The position numbers and the translations under genes are program-made. Shown here one piece after another: positions 24,639 through 34,057 of a stretch of 62,587 nucleotides of DNA. The stretch covers positions 1-62,587 of the forward strand of contig JBJLFR010000002.1 in assembly GCA_045565285.1 (NCBI GenBank), written 5' to 3'. A model generated the notes under the pieces. It ran no database searches. It saw nothing but the letters and a program-made list of their open reading frames with translations, and had not been told where the DNA came from. The DNA comes from CACIIZ01 sp045565285. GTDB taxonomy: Bacteria; Pseudomonadota; Alphaproteobacteria; Rhodobacterales; Rhodobacteraceae. Within the stretch, counting starts at the first letter, position 1. Each line of letters begins with the position of its first letter.

Positions 24639-24914
24639 ATGCCTACTTTAGTAATCAAGGGTAAAATAACAAAAGGTTATGATCATTGGATTAAAGTATA
24701 TGATCAAGCTGAAGAACTTCGAGAGACAAAATATGGAATTAAAACTATTTACAGAGGACATGAATTAGAAGATTCCAATACGATTCATGTAGTGATGTTC
24801 ACACCTAGTATGGATGTATTACAAAAACATATGGAAAATGAAGCTGAATTAATTGCTGATGCTGGTGGTGATCCTAGTCCGGAAGCTAATGTAATTACTC
24901 TTTGCAGTGATTAA
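24639..24914 (+). CDS. small ferredoxin-like (DUF3764-like) protein, copy 2
   Basis: The 91-residue product is 92% identical to that at 2881 (differences at residues 15, 18, 19, 29, 54, 63 and 74) and shares its upstream 100 bp. All predicted core strands are unchanged; the changes are mostly surface positions plus H54F. The same dimeric alpha/beta-barrel prediction applies, with unknown ligand. Unlike copy 1 it is not flanked by dispersed repeats, so the duplication did not simply move a repeat-bounded block. Confidence 0.8.
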   Translation: MPTLVIKGKITKGYDHWIKVYDQAEELRETKYGIKTIYRGHELEDSNTIHVVMFTPSMDVLQKHMENEAELIADAGGDPSPEANVITLCSD

Positions 24915-25120
24915 AAAATTTGTATTAATAAAATAAGCATGTTAATAAAATTAAACATTTTTTTAATCTATAATAATTTTATAAATCAATACCTAATTTA
25001 ATATTAAAAATATAAAATTTAATCAATTAATTGAATTTTAAATGAAATTCATTCACTCTATATAAATTAAAAATTTTAATAATTATTAATAGTGTCTAAA
25101 ATTAAAGACTATATTTATTG

Positions 25121-26656
25121 ATGGAAATAATTCTTTTTTGGATGACTGGAGCCCTTATATGTGGGCAAATATTTAGACTCTTATCATTACCAATTTTAGT
25201 TGGGTTTATTTTTTCTGGCTATATCTTTAGCATTTTTAATTTGGAAGATACTAATGGAATATTAACTTTACCTGCAGAGTTAGGTGTTGAGCTTTTATTG
25301 TTCTCTATAGGTTTAAAAATAAAACCATCATATTTTTTAAACTTAGATCTTATTTCAGTTTTTTTTATTCATATTGGATTTTTAACTTTAATTTATTTTC
25401 TTTTTCTATCTTATGATGTCAACATTTTGATTTTTTTGATGTTATGTATTTCATTAACATTATCTAGCACTGTTATTGCTTCTAAAGTACTAGATGATAG
25501 GAAAGAATTAAAAACTTTCCATGGAAGAATATCAATAATCATTTTAATATTTCAGGATATTCTAGCTTTAATTTTATTAACAACTATAGAAGTGGATAAA
25601 TTTTCTTCAAATTTTTTCCTAATTATCTTATTCCCATTTTTTATACCCATTCTATTATATTTTTTGTCCAATTTGCGTTCAAATAAAGAACTGGAACTAA
25701 TAGCAGCAATTATAATAGCACTATTTTTGGGAGCTGAGTTTTTTAAATTTATTGGTTTAACAGGAGAGATAGGTGCTTTGATTATAGGGATATGTCTTTC
25801 TAATTACAAACATGCAGACAAGCTCTCTGATAAAATATGGGGACTTAGAGAGATATTACTTTTAGCATTTTTTATTTCACTTGGCATGGAGTTAAAAATT
25901 GACAGTTATGTTTTAAAGCATGCTTTGTTTTTATTATCTTTCCTCATCTTTAAAACAGTAATATTATTTTTCCTTCTTCTTGCTTTTAAATTGAGAGCCT
26001 ATACTGCTTTTTTGATAACTATTTCTCTTTCAACTTATTCTGAATTTTCATTAATAATCTTATCGTCTTGGTTAGATGCGGGTGTCATAAATTCTGAAAT
26101 ATTAACTATTATTACATGTAGTGTTTGCCTAAGTTTTATAATTGGATCCATTATTAATAGTTATGTACATGATATATATGTATATTTTGAAAAATATCTT
26201 GTTGTTTTAGAAAGGAAAACGCATCACCCAGATGAGGAGCCTCATACTTGTGGTGAAGCACAAGTTATGATTTTTGGTATGGGGAGGATTGGAGGTTCTA
26301 TTTTCCAAAATTTACAAGAAAAAAATATAAAAGTAGTAGGATTTGATGCTGATACCGACCTAGTAAAAAAATATTTAAAAAATGGTAAAAGAGTGGCATT
26401 TGCAGATGCAGAAGATCCTGGGTTTTGGTCTAAACTCAGATTTGGGAAACTGAAAACCATAATATTATCACTACCAGAATTTCATTCTCAAAATTGGTCT
26501 ACTAAACAAGCACGAAAATATGGCTTCAAAGGCAAAATTATTGTACCTACAACTTCAAAGGGAGACCCAAATATTTTAAAAAATTCTGGTGCCGACGAAA
26601 TTTATGATGCTTATGAAGCAGCTGGAATTGGTGTAAGTGAAATATTAATTAAATAA
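25121..26656 (+). CDS. Kef-type K+/H+ antiporter with TrkA-N domain
   Basis: The 511-residue product is a CPA2 monovalent cation:proton antiporter: 11-13 membrane segments up to about residue 365, including LPAELGVELLLFSIGLKIKP and LTGEIGALIIGICLSNYKHA, then a cytosolic nucleotide-binding domain AQVMIFGMGRIGGSIFQNLQ through VGFDADTDLVKKYLKNGKR. That is KefB/KefC architecture, so it should extrude K+ in exchange for H+ under nucleotide or thiol control. It is shorter than E. coli KefC because the C-terminal tail after the Rossmann core is reduced. The ATG at 25121 is chosen over the TTG one codon upstream. Confidence 0.9.
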   Translation: MEIILFWMTGALICGQIFRLLSLPILVGFIFSGYIFSIFNLEDTNGILTLPAELGVELLLFSIGLKIKPSYFLNLDLISVFFIHIGFLTLIYFLFLSYDVNILIFLMLCISLTLSSTVIASKVLDDRKELKTFHGRISIIILIFQDILALILLTTIEVDKFSSNFFLIILFPFFIPILLYFLSNLRSNKELELIAAIIIALFLGAEFFKFIGLTGEIGALIIGICLSNYKHADKLSDKIWGLREILLLAFFISLGMELKIDSYVLKHALFLLSFLIFKTVILFFLLLAFKLRAYTAFLITISLSTYSEFSLIILSSWLDAGVINSEILTIITCSVCLSFIIGSIINSYVHDIYVYFEKYLVVLERKTHHPDEEPHTCGEAQVMIFGMGRIGGSIFQNLQEKNIKVVGFDADTDLVKKYLKNGKRVAFADAEDPGFWSKLRFGKLKTIILSLPEFHSQNWSTKQARKYGFKGKIIVPTTSKGDPNILKNSGADEIYDAYEAAGIGVSEILIK

Positions 26657-27081
26657 TCTTTATTAGTGATTCAATTTAAGATTTTTATATGATTATATTT
26701 AATTTTTTTTCGTTAATAACAACATCCTCATTTAATAGCAATAAAAATGAGATGGTAAGTATGTTGGAAAGTATTCAGGTTTTGTAAAAGGTGTGGAATT
26801 TTTAATTTAACAGAGTTAATCAAAAATAATTCTGAGACTGATTCAAATAGAAATAGATTATTTTATTGATGATTTGATAATAATAAAACTAGTTTGAATT
26901 CTTTGCATAGTTACCAAAAAACGTTGCTTTACCACCTACCTTAATCTAAATCCTATCTTTATTATTAGCTCTCATTTTTCTGGAAATGGTAGAAAAAACT
27001 TGGGTTGGGTTACCCTTAAACAATAAGTAGTTTAGTTATCATATATTTTGAAAAAGTGTGTACTTTGGAAATTATATGAGT
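26657..27081. other. intergenic stretch, hairpin after the antiporter gene
   Basis: CTCATTT (26727-26733) pairs with AAATGAG (26745-26751), extended by CAT/ATG, 70 bp past the antiporter stop; it may be a terminator though no T-run follows. The remaining bases show no gene or repeat. Confidence 0.4.
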
Positions 27082-27375
27082 TTAATTTTCAATTATGTGT
27101 TTAACTACCATGTCACCTGATAATCTAAAATCCTCGTCAAAAAGGGTCTTTAATTCTCCAGAAACACGACTTTCAGCAAGCTTTTTTGAATTAACCCTTG
27201 CTTCTTCATTCGGGTAAACAGAGATAGCAATGGCACTTGTATCTGTTAGTTTAATAAACATCAACATTTCAGCATCAGGATAAAGTTTTGGACTATCTTT
27301 CTGATACATTCTAATAAAATCACTTAGAGCTGCTTCACTTTTAAAATTCATTGAAACTACATTTGTGGGTGTCAT
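27082..27375 (-). CDS. small ferredoxin-like protein of unknown function
   Basis: The 97-residue product has the pattern of an antibiotic-biosynthesis-monooxygenase-like single domain: strand NVVSMNFKS, helix EAALSDFIRMYQKDSPKLY, strands AEMLMFIKLTDTS and AIAISVYPN, helix EEARVNSKKLAESR, then a final VVKHIIEN strand. Function is unknown. It is one of several such small proteins in the window and stands alone between intergenic regions. Confidence 0.65.
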   Translation of the reverse strand: MTPTNVVSMNFKSEAALSDFIRMYQKDSPKLYPDAEMLMFIKLTDTSAIAISVYPNEEARVNSKKLAESRVSGELKTLFDEDFRLSGDMVVKHIIEN

Positions 27376-27679
27376 ATCTAATCCTTTAAAAAAGAAGTAA
27401 TTTATTTTTACAATAATTATTGAGGCATTGAAACTTTTACAACATAAAATAAATCAAATAAATTTATCCAGATCACCCCAAATAAAAAAATTGCTAAAGA
27501 ACAAAATTCTAGTTTAATTTAATTTATCAAAAAAACTAGTTTGATTTCGTTGACAAAGAGTGTGGTATCTAAAAAAACCAAACCTTTTGTTAGCAAATGC
27601 AATATACTCTCACTTTTTTATTTGCAGGTAAGATACTTAAAACCTTTTCTATTAAATAATTTATTGTAATGATGTATTA
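27376..27679. other. intergenic stretch between divergent genes
   Basis: About 300 bp holding a decayed repeat copy (27562-27632) and otherwise AT-rich sequence, presumably with the promoters of both neighbours. Confidence 0.45.
27562..27632 (+). repeat. dispersed repeat copy, decayed
   Basis: GGTATCTAAAAAAACCAAACC, TTTTGTTAGCAAATGC, then CTCTCACTTTTTTATTTGC. Recognisable mainly by AAAAACCAAACC...TTAGCAA spacing. Confidence 0.5.
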
Positions 27680-28975
27680 ATGAATATTATTATTCCCAAA
27701 ATAAAATATGCCTATATTGATGATCTTACAATTGCATACCAAGTTTGGGGAACATCTAAAGATGTTTTAATTTATGTACCTGGAATTGTTTCACATTTGG
27801 AAGTAACTCTAGAATTTGATGGCTATCAGAAATGGCTTAAAAACCTCAGCAATAATTTCAAAGTAATTATTTTTGATAAAAGAGGACAAGGTATGTCTGA
27901 TAGGGAAATGGAAATTACGGGAATTGAGCCCAGAATTGACGATATTACTGCAGTTGCAGAAGCAGAAGGAATAAAAGAGTTTTCACTGTTTGGATTATCT
28001 GAAGGTGCTGCCATAGCTCTTTTTTATGCAGCAACTTATCCTAATAAAATTAATTCCATAGCTGTATTAGGTAGCTTTGCAAACGTCCACAATACTGATG
28101 ATAGTTGGATAAAAAAATGGGGCGAAGGTATTTCAGGATATGCTCTATGTCCTCATATGATGCCTAAGATAAAAGACAAAATTGGAAAGTTTGAAAGAAT
28201 GACTTGTAATCCTAAAACTTTGAAAAGAATGATGGAAACAAATCGTAAGATTGATATTCGTTCAATCTTATCAGAAATAAAAACCCCTACTTTAATTTGT
28301 CATAGTAGAGATGATATGACTACTATTAAAGAAGATGGTCGTTATATTGCAGAGCAAATTAAAGGTGCAAAATATATAGAATATTCATATGGTGGACATC
28401 TTCCTTATTTTGGATTGGAAGATGATCTTAGTGAAGATTTGACTAATTTCTATAAAAAGTTTACCAAATCAAATAAATTTAACTCAAATGAAAATGATAA
28501 ATTAGCAACAATTCTTTTTACAGATATTGTTGAATCCACTTCAAAACTTGCATCTTTTGGTGACAAAAAGTGGAGTGAACTGATGGATTTTCATGATAAT
28601 ATGATCGTTAATAAAGCTAAAAAATATCAAGGTAATTTTATTAAAAATACTGGGGATGGTTCTTTAATTGTATTTGATGGTCCTATACGTGCCATTAAAT
28701 ATGCATTAGAATTTCAATCTGATATTAAAAGTCTGGGGGTTGAATGTCGCTGTGGATTACATATTGGTCAAATTGAGTGGCGTGGTTCAGATGTTTCTGG
28801 AATTGCAGTTAATATTGCTTCTAGAGTTATGAATTTAAGTGATCCTAATAAGGTGTTAATTACAAAAACCTTGGGAGATTTGATTGCTGGTTCCAAACTT
28901 AATTATACAAATTTTGGTGAATATAATTTAAAAGGAATTGAAGGTAGTTGGAATCTTTTAGAAATTTTAAATTAA
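27680..28975 (+). CDS. alpha/beta hydrolase fused to a class III adenylate/guanylate cyclase
   Basis: The 431-residue product has two domains. Residues 1-265 are an alpha/beta hydrolase with GxSxG nucleophile (FGLSEGAAIALFYAA), an acid in ICHSRDDMTT and a late histidine in YGGHLPYFG. Residues about 270-431 are a class III cyclase: LATILFTDIVESTSKLAS (metal Asp), FIKNTGDGSLIVFDG (second metal Asp) and VSGIAVNIASRVMNLS (transition-state Asn and Arg). The metal and transition-state residues are present, so cAMP or cGMP synthesis is plausible, perhaps tuned by the hydrolase domain. It is next to a GAF protein and, across a convergent gap, a cyclic-nucleotide-binding patatin. Confidence 0.9.
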   Translation: MNIIIPKIKYAYIDDLTIAYQVWGTSKDVLIYVPGIVSHLEVTLEFDGYQKWLKNLSNNFKVIIFDKRGQGMSDREMEITGIEPRIDDITAVAEAEGIKEFSLFGLSEGAAIALFYAATYPNKINSIAVLGSFANVHNTDDSWIKKWGEGISGYALCPHMMPKIKDKIGKFERMTCNPKTLKRMMETNRKIDIRSILSEIKTPTLICHSRDDMTTIKEDGRYIAEQIKGAKYIEYSYGGHLPYFGLEDDLSEDLTNFYKKFTKSNKFNSNENDKLATILFTDIVESTSKLASFGDKKWSELMDFHDNMIVNKAKKYQGNFIKNTGDGSLIVFDGPIRAIKYALEFQSDIKSLGVECRCGLHIGQIEWRGSDVSGIAVNIASRVMNLSDPNKVLITKTLGDLIAGSKLNYTNFGEYNLKGIEGSWNLLEILN

Positions 28976-29099
28976 TGTATTTTTTTCTATATTCATTTTT
29001 CCAAGCAAAAATAATTTCAAAAATTAATAAAAAACCAAAATATCTATTAATTATAATCAAATTTAAGGAAATTAATTTTTCAATGTAATTAATAATACT

Positions 29100-29116
29100 A
29101 ATTTACCCAACGTAAA
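29100..29116 (-). promoter_or_regulatory. reverse-oriented TWACGTWWGGTAA-like motif
   Basis: ATTTACCCAACGTAAAT reads TTTACGTTGGGTAAAT on the minus strand and lies about 85 bp before the GAF gene start. Orientation is opposite to the other sites, so assignment is weak. Confidence 0.3.
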
Positions 29117-29197
29117 TATTGTTTAATTTTTTTTTTACATATTTATTATATATCACTAACTTATTTGATTTTGAAATTAATTAATAATGTGAATTTA

Positions 29198-30055
29198 ATG
29201 ATACCACCTAGTGAAACATTTAAGGCTGCTCCAAAAACCTCTAATGAGGAAAGAAGACTTGAGGCGGTAAAGAAATTAGGCATTATAGGGACAAGTCAAG
29301 GAGATATTTTTGAGATATACAGTGAACTTGCAATTGAAATTTCTGGATATTTTATTGCTACAACCTCATTGATAGATCTTGATACACAACATGGTTTGTC
29401 TTTTTGTTCATCTACCGGAGAATTTGAAAAACAAATGGGAAATGAACCACCAAAGAATGATAGAAATCAAAGTATTTGTTCATATACTATACTTTCTTCT
29501 GATCCATTAATTGTTCCGGACTGTAGAGAACATGAAATATTTAAAGAAGCTGGCCCTGTTAAAGCTGGAATGGTAGTATCTTATGCTGGTTTTCCCATAA
29601 TCAACAAAGATAATTATGTTTTTGGAACCTTATGTCTATTAGATCCAAACATAAAAAAATTAGATTCTCAACAAATTAAATTGATTGAAAAATTGACTAA
29701 ACGCTTAGCTCATCAACTTGATATACAAACAGAACAGCGTGAATTAACAGCAGAAAAAATGATAGATGCAATTTCTATTTTCAAAACTAAGATACCTAAT
29801 ATCTCTATTGAAGATTTTAATTATTTTGTAAATATCTGTGCCGGAAGAGAAATTGATAAAGCAAATTGTGAAAATCTTATCAATAATGGTTTATGCTCAT
29901 TTAATGATAATAGTAGTATTGAACTTTCAGAAAAAGGTCGCAACCTACAATTGGAAATGGGATTGCAAACTCGAGTATTAAATAAAAGGAAGCTTGAAGG
30001 GGAAACTGCAAATAAAATGGTTGATAATATGCTATCAGAACTGGAAAATTTATAA
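29198..30055 (+). CDS. GAF-domain protein
   Basis: The 285-residue product contains one GAF domain at residues 25-180 (ERRLEAVKKLGIIGT, then FIATTSLIDLDTQHGLSF, ICSYTILSSDPLIVPDCREH, SYAGFPIINKDNYVFGTLCL), followed by a coiled helix (LTKRLAHQLDIQTEQRELTA) and a C-terminal helical region of unknown type with two cysteines. GAF domains bind small ligands, often cyclic nucleotides. The stop codon overlaps the next start (TAATG), so it is translationally coupled to the 113-residue protein. An in-frame TTG at 29165 is an alternative start. Confidence 0.85.
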   Translation: MIPPSETFKAAPKTSNEERRLEAVKKLGIIGTSQGDIFEIYSELAIEISGYFIATTSLIDLDTQHGLSFCSSTGEFEKQMGNEPPKNDRNQSICSYTILSSDPLIVPDCREHEIFKEAGPVKAGMVVSYAGFPIINKDNYVFGTLCLLDPNIKKLDSQQIKLIEKLTKRLAHQLDIQTEQRELTAEKMIDAISIFKTKIPNISIEDFNYFVNICAGREIDKANCENLINNGLCSFNDNSSIELSEKGRNLQLEMGLQTRVLNKRKLEGETANKMVDNMLSELENL

Positions 30056-30396
30056 TGTTCGCAAAGGTATATCAATATAAATTTTCAGGAGTAAGCGAAG
30101 CAAAGGTTGCAGCTTCTTTTTGTTCAGATAAACTTGGAAAAAAAATTGTTGAATTTGATTTTGAAGGTTTAAATATTATGATTGGTAAAGATGGAGATTT
30201 ATCAATCATAATAAAATTTGCGGATTCTAATAAATTAAAAAAATTTGAAAATACTGAGGCAAATTTTATTTTAGATCTAAAAAACTCATTTGTATTTAAA
30301 GAAAATAAATATGCTGGTATATACGTATACAACTATGAAAAGGAAGCTTCCTCTAATGAGCTAAAACTAACTGCTCCTGTTCAAGTAAAAGCATAA
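30055..30396 (+). CDS. small protein coupled to the GAF protein
   Basis: The 113-residue product is not recognised. It has two beta-alpha-beta halves: FAKVYQYKFSGVSEAKVAAS and LNIMIGKDGDLSIIIKFADS, then KYAGIYVYNYEKEA, again a ferredoxin-like pattern. Its start overlaps the GAF stop by one base. A role as partner or effector of the GAF protein is an inference from coupling alone. Confidence 0.65.
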   Translation: MFAKVYQYKFSGVSEAKVAASFCSDKLGKKIVEFDFEGLNIMIGKDGDLSIIIKFADSNKLKKFENTEANFILDLKNSFVFKENKYAGIYVYNYEKEASSNELKLTAPVQVKA

Positions 30397-30477
30397 ATTG
30401 TGTTAGTAATTAAAAGTTACTAAAATCGTATTCTCTAAATTTTTGTTTTTTTAATTTTAAACATGACCAAACTAAGA

Positions 30478-30580
30478 GACATAACAATTATAACATCCAC
30501 CCCTTAGGTATATTGTTGAGGATAGGATGCCCCAAAAAAACCAGTCCTTAATCCAATTAAGTTCTTACGCCCACAGAATT
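30478..30580 (+). repeat. dispersed repeat copy, diverged right half
   Basis: ACATAACAATTATAACATCC, ACCCCTTAGG with TTGAGG, CCCCAAAAAAACCAG; the core and right arm are changed (CCTTAATCCAATTAAG, CGCCCACAGAATTT). Confidence 0.7.
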
Positions 30581-30628
30581 TCCTATAAATATGTCCCATT
30601 CTAACTTATTTTGTCTTATTAAAGACAC

Positions 30629-32332
30629 CTAATTTAGATAAAATATTTCAAATAGTTTTTCTTTATTTTTTTTAGCACAGTTATATCCAATTGAAATTGC
30701 TTCTTTATAAGATTTGAAATCAAAAATTTTTATACCAGAAACCTCTGGTAATAGTAGTAAATCACATTGATTTCTGTGCAAATCAGCAGTGGCACTATTA
30801 CCAAGTGTTGCTGCTAAAGTAATCAAATTTAACAAACCTGGGTTTGATTGTTTTTGTGCCGAACTTGTAGTCGAGGGTGCGTTAGTACCGACATCAATAC
30901 CGATTATTTTTGATACTCCAATACCCCTTGTTTGATCTGTTGGAAGGTTGTTCATTACACCACCATCAACATGTAGTGTTTCACCAATCTTTACGGGAGG
31001 AAAAACACCAGGTAATGCTGCAGTTGCTCTTACAGTTGCTTCAATCCTTCCTCTATTATTTACAGATTCTTTAGAATACTTAACATCCACTGAAATGTTC
31101 CTATAGGGGATTCGAGTATCTTCAATGGTTAAATCCGAAAACCACTCTGAACAATATCGTTTTAACCACTTGTCTTTAAATATGGAGATTTTTGGGATAT
31201 GTAGATTTAAAAGTGGTTTGATTTTAGCCATAAGTGACATTTTTTCTACCATTTCATCAAAAGACCATCCAAGAGCTATACCTGCACCAATTAATCCTCC
31301 ACTACTAGTTCCTACTATAAGGTCAAACTCAAATTTGTTTTCTAGTGCAAATTGATAAAAACCAAGGTGAGCTAATCCCTTTGCCCCACCTCCTGAAAGA
31401 ACAAGGGCTCTTCCATTACCTGTTAAAATACGGGATATTCGTTTTAGATCTGACGAGTCAATATAATGATAGTGATTATTTATATTTGCAGAGTCCAGCA
31501 ACCAACTAGTGACCCCAGGAATAATCTTAGAGTTAGGCCATTTAATGATAGTGTCGTAATTGCTTAAATAACTTTCAAATTTTTTAAAGATAAGTTCTCG
31601 TTGCTCTCTTATCTCCTCGCCATTATAGATCAAAATTGACCGATCACTGTTTTGGATCATCCATTTTATTGATTCTGATGGTTGATCAAAAATATTTTCA
31701 GAATAATAAATTGTAAAATCGACATCTTCTTGTGAAATCTCACGAGTATTGATTGTTTTGTTGTCGACTTCTATATCGTTGAAAATATCAACAGAACCAA
31801 ATTTTTTCATATATCCTGATATAGCTAAGGTTACTTCTTCGGCGTTGGGGCCAAGCAAGCAATAAACAGCTGGCAAGTGCTCCATGGTTTTACCATTTTG
31901 GCTATAAAGTAATCTTGCAATAGCAACCTTTGCCAAAAGCAACAAAAATGGAGAGTTTTTTTCACTGGAATTTTTTATAGTATCCAACTTTAGTTGAACC
32001 ACTTTACTTTTTCTATTCGCTATAACTGTTGCTGAGCGCGATAGGCCAGTTATTGAGCCCATCTCTCCTATAAATTCACCTACTCCAATTGTTGCTATGC
32101 TTGCTAGAGAAGTATCATCTGTAATAAAAACTGAAAATGAGCCAGTAATTGTTATATAAACAGATTCAGTAGGATCACCTTGATTAAAAAGTTTATAGTC
32201 TTTTTCAATAGACAAAATCTTTCCAGTTTTTAACAAAGTTTGTAGAGATCTTTTACTAAGTTTAGCTTCTTTGTTTTTTCTTAATATTTTATTGATTAGA
32301 TTATCAAATTGGTTGTTACTTTTTATCGTCAT
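30629..32332 (-). CDS. cyclic-nucleotide-binding patatin-like phospholipase
   Basis: The 567-residue product has an N-terminal cNMP-binding domain (residues about 45-150: YKLFNQGDPTESVYITITGS, then GVGEFIGEMGSITGLSRSAT with the PBC-like GE...RSA), a middle domain, and a C-terminal patatin domain: oxyanion LSGGGAKGLAHLG, nucleophile VGTSSGGLIGAG (GxSxG) and the DGG acid HVDGGVMNNLP. This is the neuropathy-target-esterase-like architecture, a Ser/Asp-dyad lipase gated by a cyclic nucleotide. It converges with the GAF/113-residue gene pair and sits 2 kb from a gene for a cyclase. Confidence 0.93.
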   Translation of the reverse strand: MTIKSNNQFDNLINKILRKNKEAKLSKRSLQTLLKTGKILSIEKDYKLFNQGDPTESVYITITGSFSVFITDDTSLASIATIGVGEFIGEMGSITGLSRSATVIANRKSKVVQLKLDTIKNSSEKNSPFLLLLAKVAIARLLYSQNGKTMEHLPAVYCLLGPNAEEVTLAISGYMKKFGSVDIFNDIEVDNKTINTREISQEDVDFTIYYSENIFDQPSESIKWMIQNSDRSILIYNGEEIREQRELIFKKFESYLSNYDTIIKWPNSKIIPGVTSWLLDSANINNHYHYIDSSDLKRISRILTGNGRALVLSGGGAKGLAHLGFYQFALENKFEFDLIVGTSSGGLIGAGIALGWSFDEMVEKMSLMAKIKPLLNLHIPKISIFKDKWLKRYCSEWFSDLTIEDTRIPYRNISVDVKYSKESVNNRGRIEATVRATAALPGVFPPVKIGETLHVDGGVMNNLPTDQTRGIGVSKIIGIDVGTNAPSTTSSAQKQSNPGLLNLITLAATLGNSATADLHRNQCDLLLLPEVSGIKIFDFKSYKEAISIGYNCAKKNKEKLFEIFYLN

Positions 32333-32484
32333 TTAAATAAACCCTACATCCTTAAATTATTCTCTGGTCAATTATATAATTTTGGTAATCAGAAAATCTA
32401 TCTGATATCATTTTTGTATAAATTATCATAAAAGGAAAGCATTTGATTATAAAAGCCTCTATTAGATATATTGTTTGTAAAATG

Positions 32485-32551
32485 GGGTAGGGTACCAAAA
32501 AAAACAAAGCTTATTATTTAGACGGTATTAATGCTCATACATTTTGGTTTA
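32485..32551 (+). repeat. dispersed repeat copy, right half, diverged
   Basis: GTACCAAAAAAAACAAAGC, TTATTATTTAGACGGTATTA, ATGCTCATACATTTTGGTTT. Outer arms CCAAAA/TTTTGG are retained. Confidence 0.75.
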
Positions 32552-32586
32552 AAGATATTTATCTTATATTTTAATGTTTAATACTT

Positions 32587-33975
32587 TTAAATCTTACTTA
32601 AAATATATTTTTTAAATTCATTAAGAGTAAGAGACTTAAAAACTTCTTTACCTAATTTCGATATAACAAATTTATTGAGAGCTTTTTGTGTGCCTGAACC
32701 CCAAATGCCATCAACCTTTGAATTATAGCCATAATCCTTAAGAATTTCTTGGAATCTTTTTCTTTCCTCTAAATTCAAACTGATATAGGCGCTTTTCATT
32801 ATTAATGTTGGCTCTATTTTATTTTTTAATTTAGAAATTTTTTCTGTAATTATTGACCAGTGTAGATACCCTCCCCATTTACTCGAAGTACTATGAATAA
32901 ATAAGACTGTATCTTTTTCTGGATACATAAGTAAAAATTGACCAAAACCTCCAACAAAACAAAATGCATCATTACCAAACATGCAATCGGTCCAGATATG
33001 GTACCCATAATTTCTATTATCTGTAAAACTTGGATTATCAATTTTAGTAGTTATTGCCTTTCTTAGATAATTTCCGTAACAATCATCTTTTTTTAAACTA
33101 TCAAGTACATAGTTTCCTAAAGCAACATAATCATATGGATTCGCAGCAAATCCACTGTGTGCCACAGGTTCATTTCTTGAGTTTAAAAGAAAATTGGCAT
33201 CATAATTACTTCCAATTTCATCCCACATTTTTTTTAAGTATATATGTAAAGGTTTATTTGTTGCTCCCTCTAATACATAACTTAAGGCAATTGAATCTGA
33301 TGTTGAATAAATCATTTTCTTACCTGGTGGTTGGTATTTCTCGTCCACATATAGAAATGCCTCTGCATTAGAGAGATTATTCCTTTTCCAAATAATATCC
33401 GCTGCATTTTTTTGCATTTGCTCGTCCTTATGTCCCATGAATCTTGGACTTACTTTATTAGCACCACTCGACATCATAAGGAGTTGTTCAATTGTACTAT
33501 TTCCCCAACTTGTATCAGTTAGTAATTTACTATATTTGAAAGCTTTTTCTTGAATATTAAGTTTTCCATCACAGTGAGCTTTTCCAATAGCTAAAGAAAG
33601 AATACTTTTGGTAATGCTATTTCCACCTGGTTTAATTTCTTTTTTTGGTTTTATAACTTCACCAATAATTATACCTTTATAAGAAATGATTGAAACTTTA
33701 TTAAAATTTTTCAAACCACTTAATAGTTCAGTTTGAACTTTATTATTTATTTCTTTAATTATTTTATTTGGATTTTGGGATTTAGGTATAACAGCATAAT
33801 TAGATTGGCTCCAACCACTTTCAAGATTCTTGAAATATGCTCTTGGAGGATCTTTAGCTAATATTTCTAAAGGATTAAAAATAAATAAAGTTGATACAAG
33901 TATTTTTAGAAAATGTAATTTCATATTAATTTTAATAAAATAAATTAATGAGAATATAAACTTTTTTAACTTCAA
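32587..33975 (-). CDS. exported beta-lactamase-fold serine hydrolase with C-terminal peptidoglycan-binding-like domain
   Basis: The 462-residue product has an N-terminal hydrophobic export segment (FLKILVSTLFIFNPLEILA). The catalytic domain has the SxxK motif in GGNSITKSILSLAIG, a TIEQLLMMSSGANKVSP helix typical of class C/esterase relatives, and a YSTSDS second motif. The last 60 residues (EERKRFQEILKDYGYNSKVD then GIWGSGTQKALNKF) are a peptidoglycan-binding_1 repeat. It is likely a cell-wall-associated penicillin-binding-protein-like hydrolase or esterase, not necessarily an antibiotic resistance enzyme. Confidence 0.9.
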   Translation of the reverse strand: MKLKKFIFSLIYFIKINMKLHFLKILVSTLFIFNPLEILAKDPPRAYFKNLESGWSQSNYAVIPKSQNPNKIIKEINNKVQTELLSGLKNFNKVSIISYKGIIIGEVIKPKKEIKPGGNSITKSILSLAIGKAHCDGKLNIQEKAFKYSKLLTDTSWGNSTIEQLLMMSSGANKVSPRFMGHKDEQMQKNAADIIWKRNNLSNAEAFLYVDEKYQPPGKKMIYSTSDSIALSYVLEGATNKPLHIYLKKMWDEIGSNYDANFLLNSRNEPVAHSGFAANPYDYVALGNYVLDSLKKDDCYGNYLRKAITTKIDNPSFTDNRNYGYHIWTDCMFGNDAFCFVGGFGQFLLMYPEKDTVLFIHSTSSKWGGYLHWSIITEKISKLKNKIEPTLIMKSAYISLNLEERKRFQEILKDYGYNSKVDGIWGSGTQKALNKFVISKLGKEVFKSLTLNEFKKYILSKI

Positions 33976-34057
33976 ATAAACCTGAAATAAAGAGTCATAT
34001 GTGGTAATATTGTTTTAATAACTAATTAATTACTTTTCTTTCAATAATAAATAAGTT

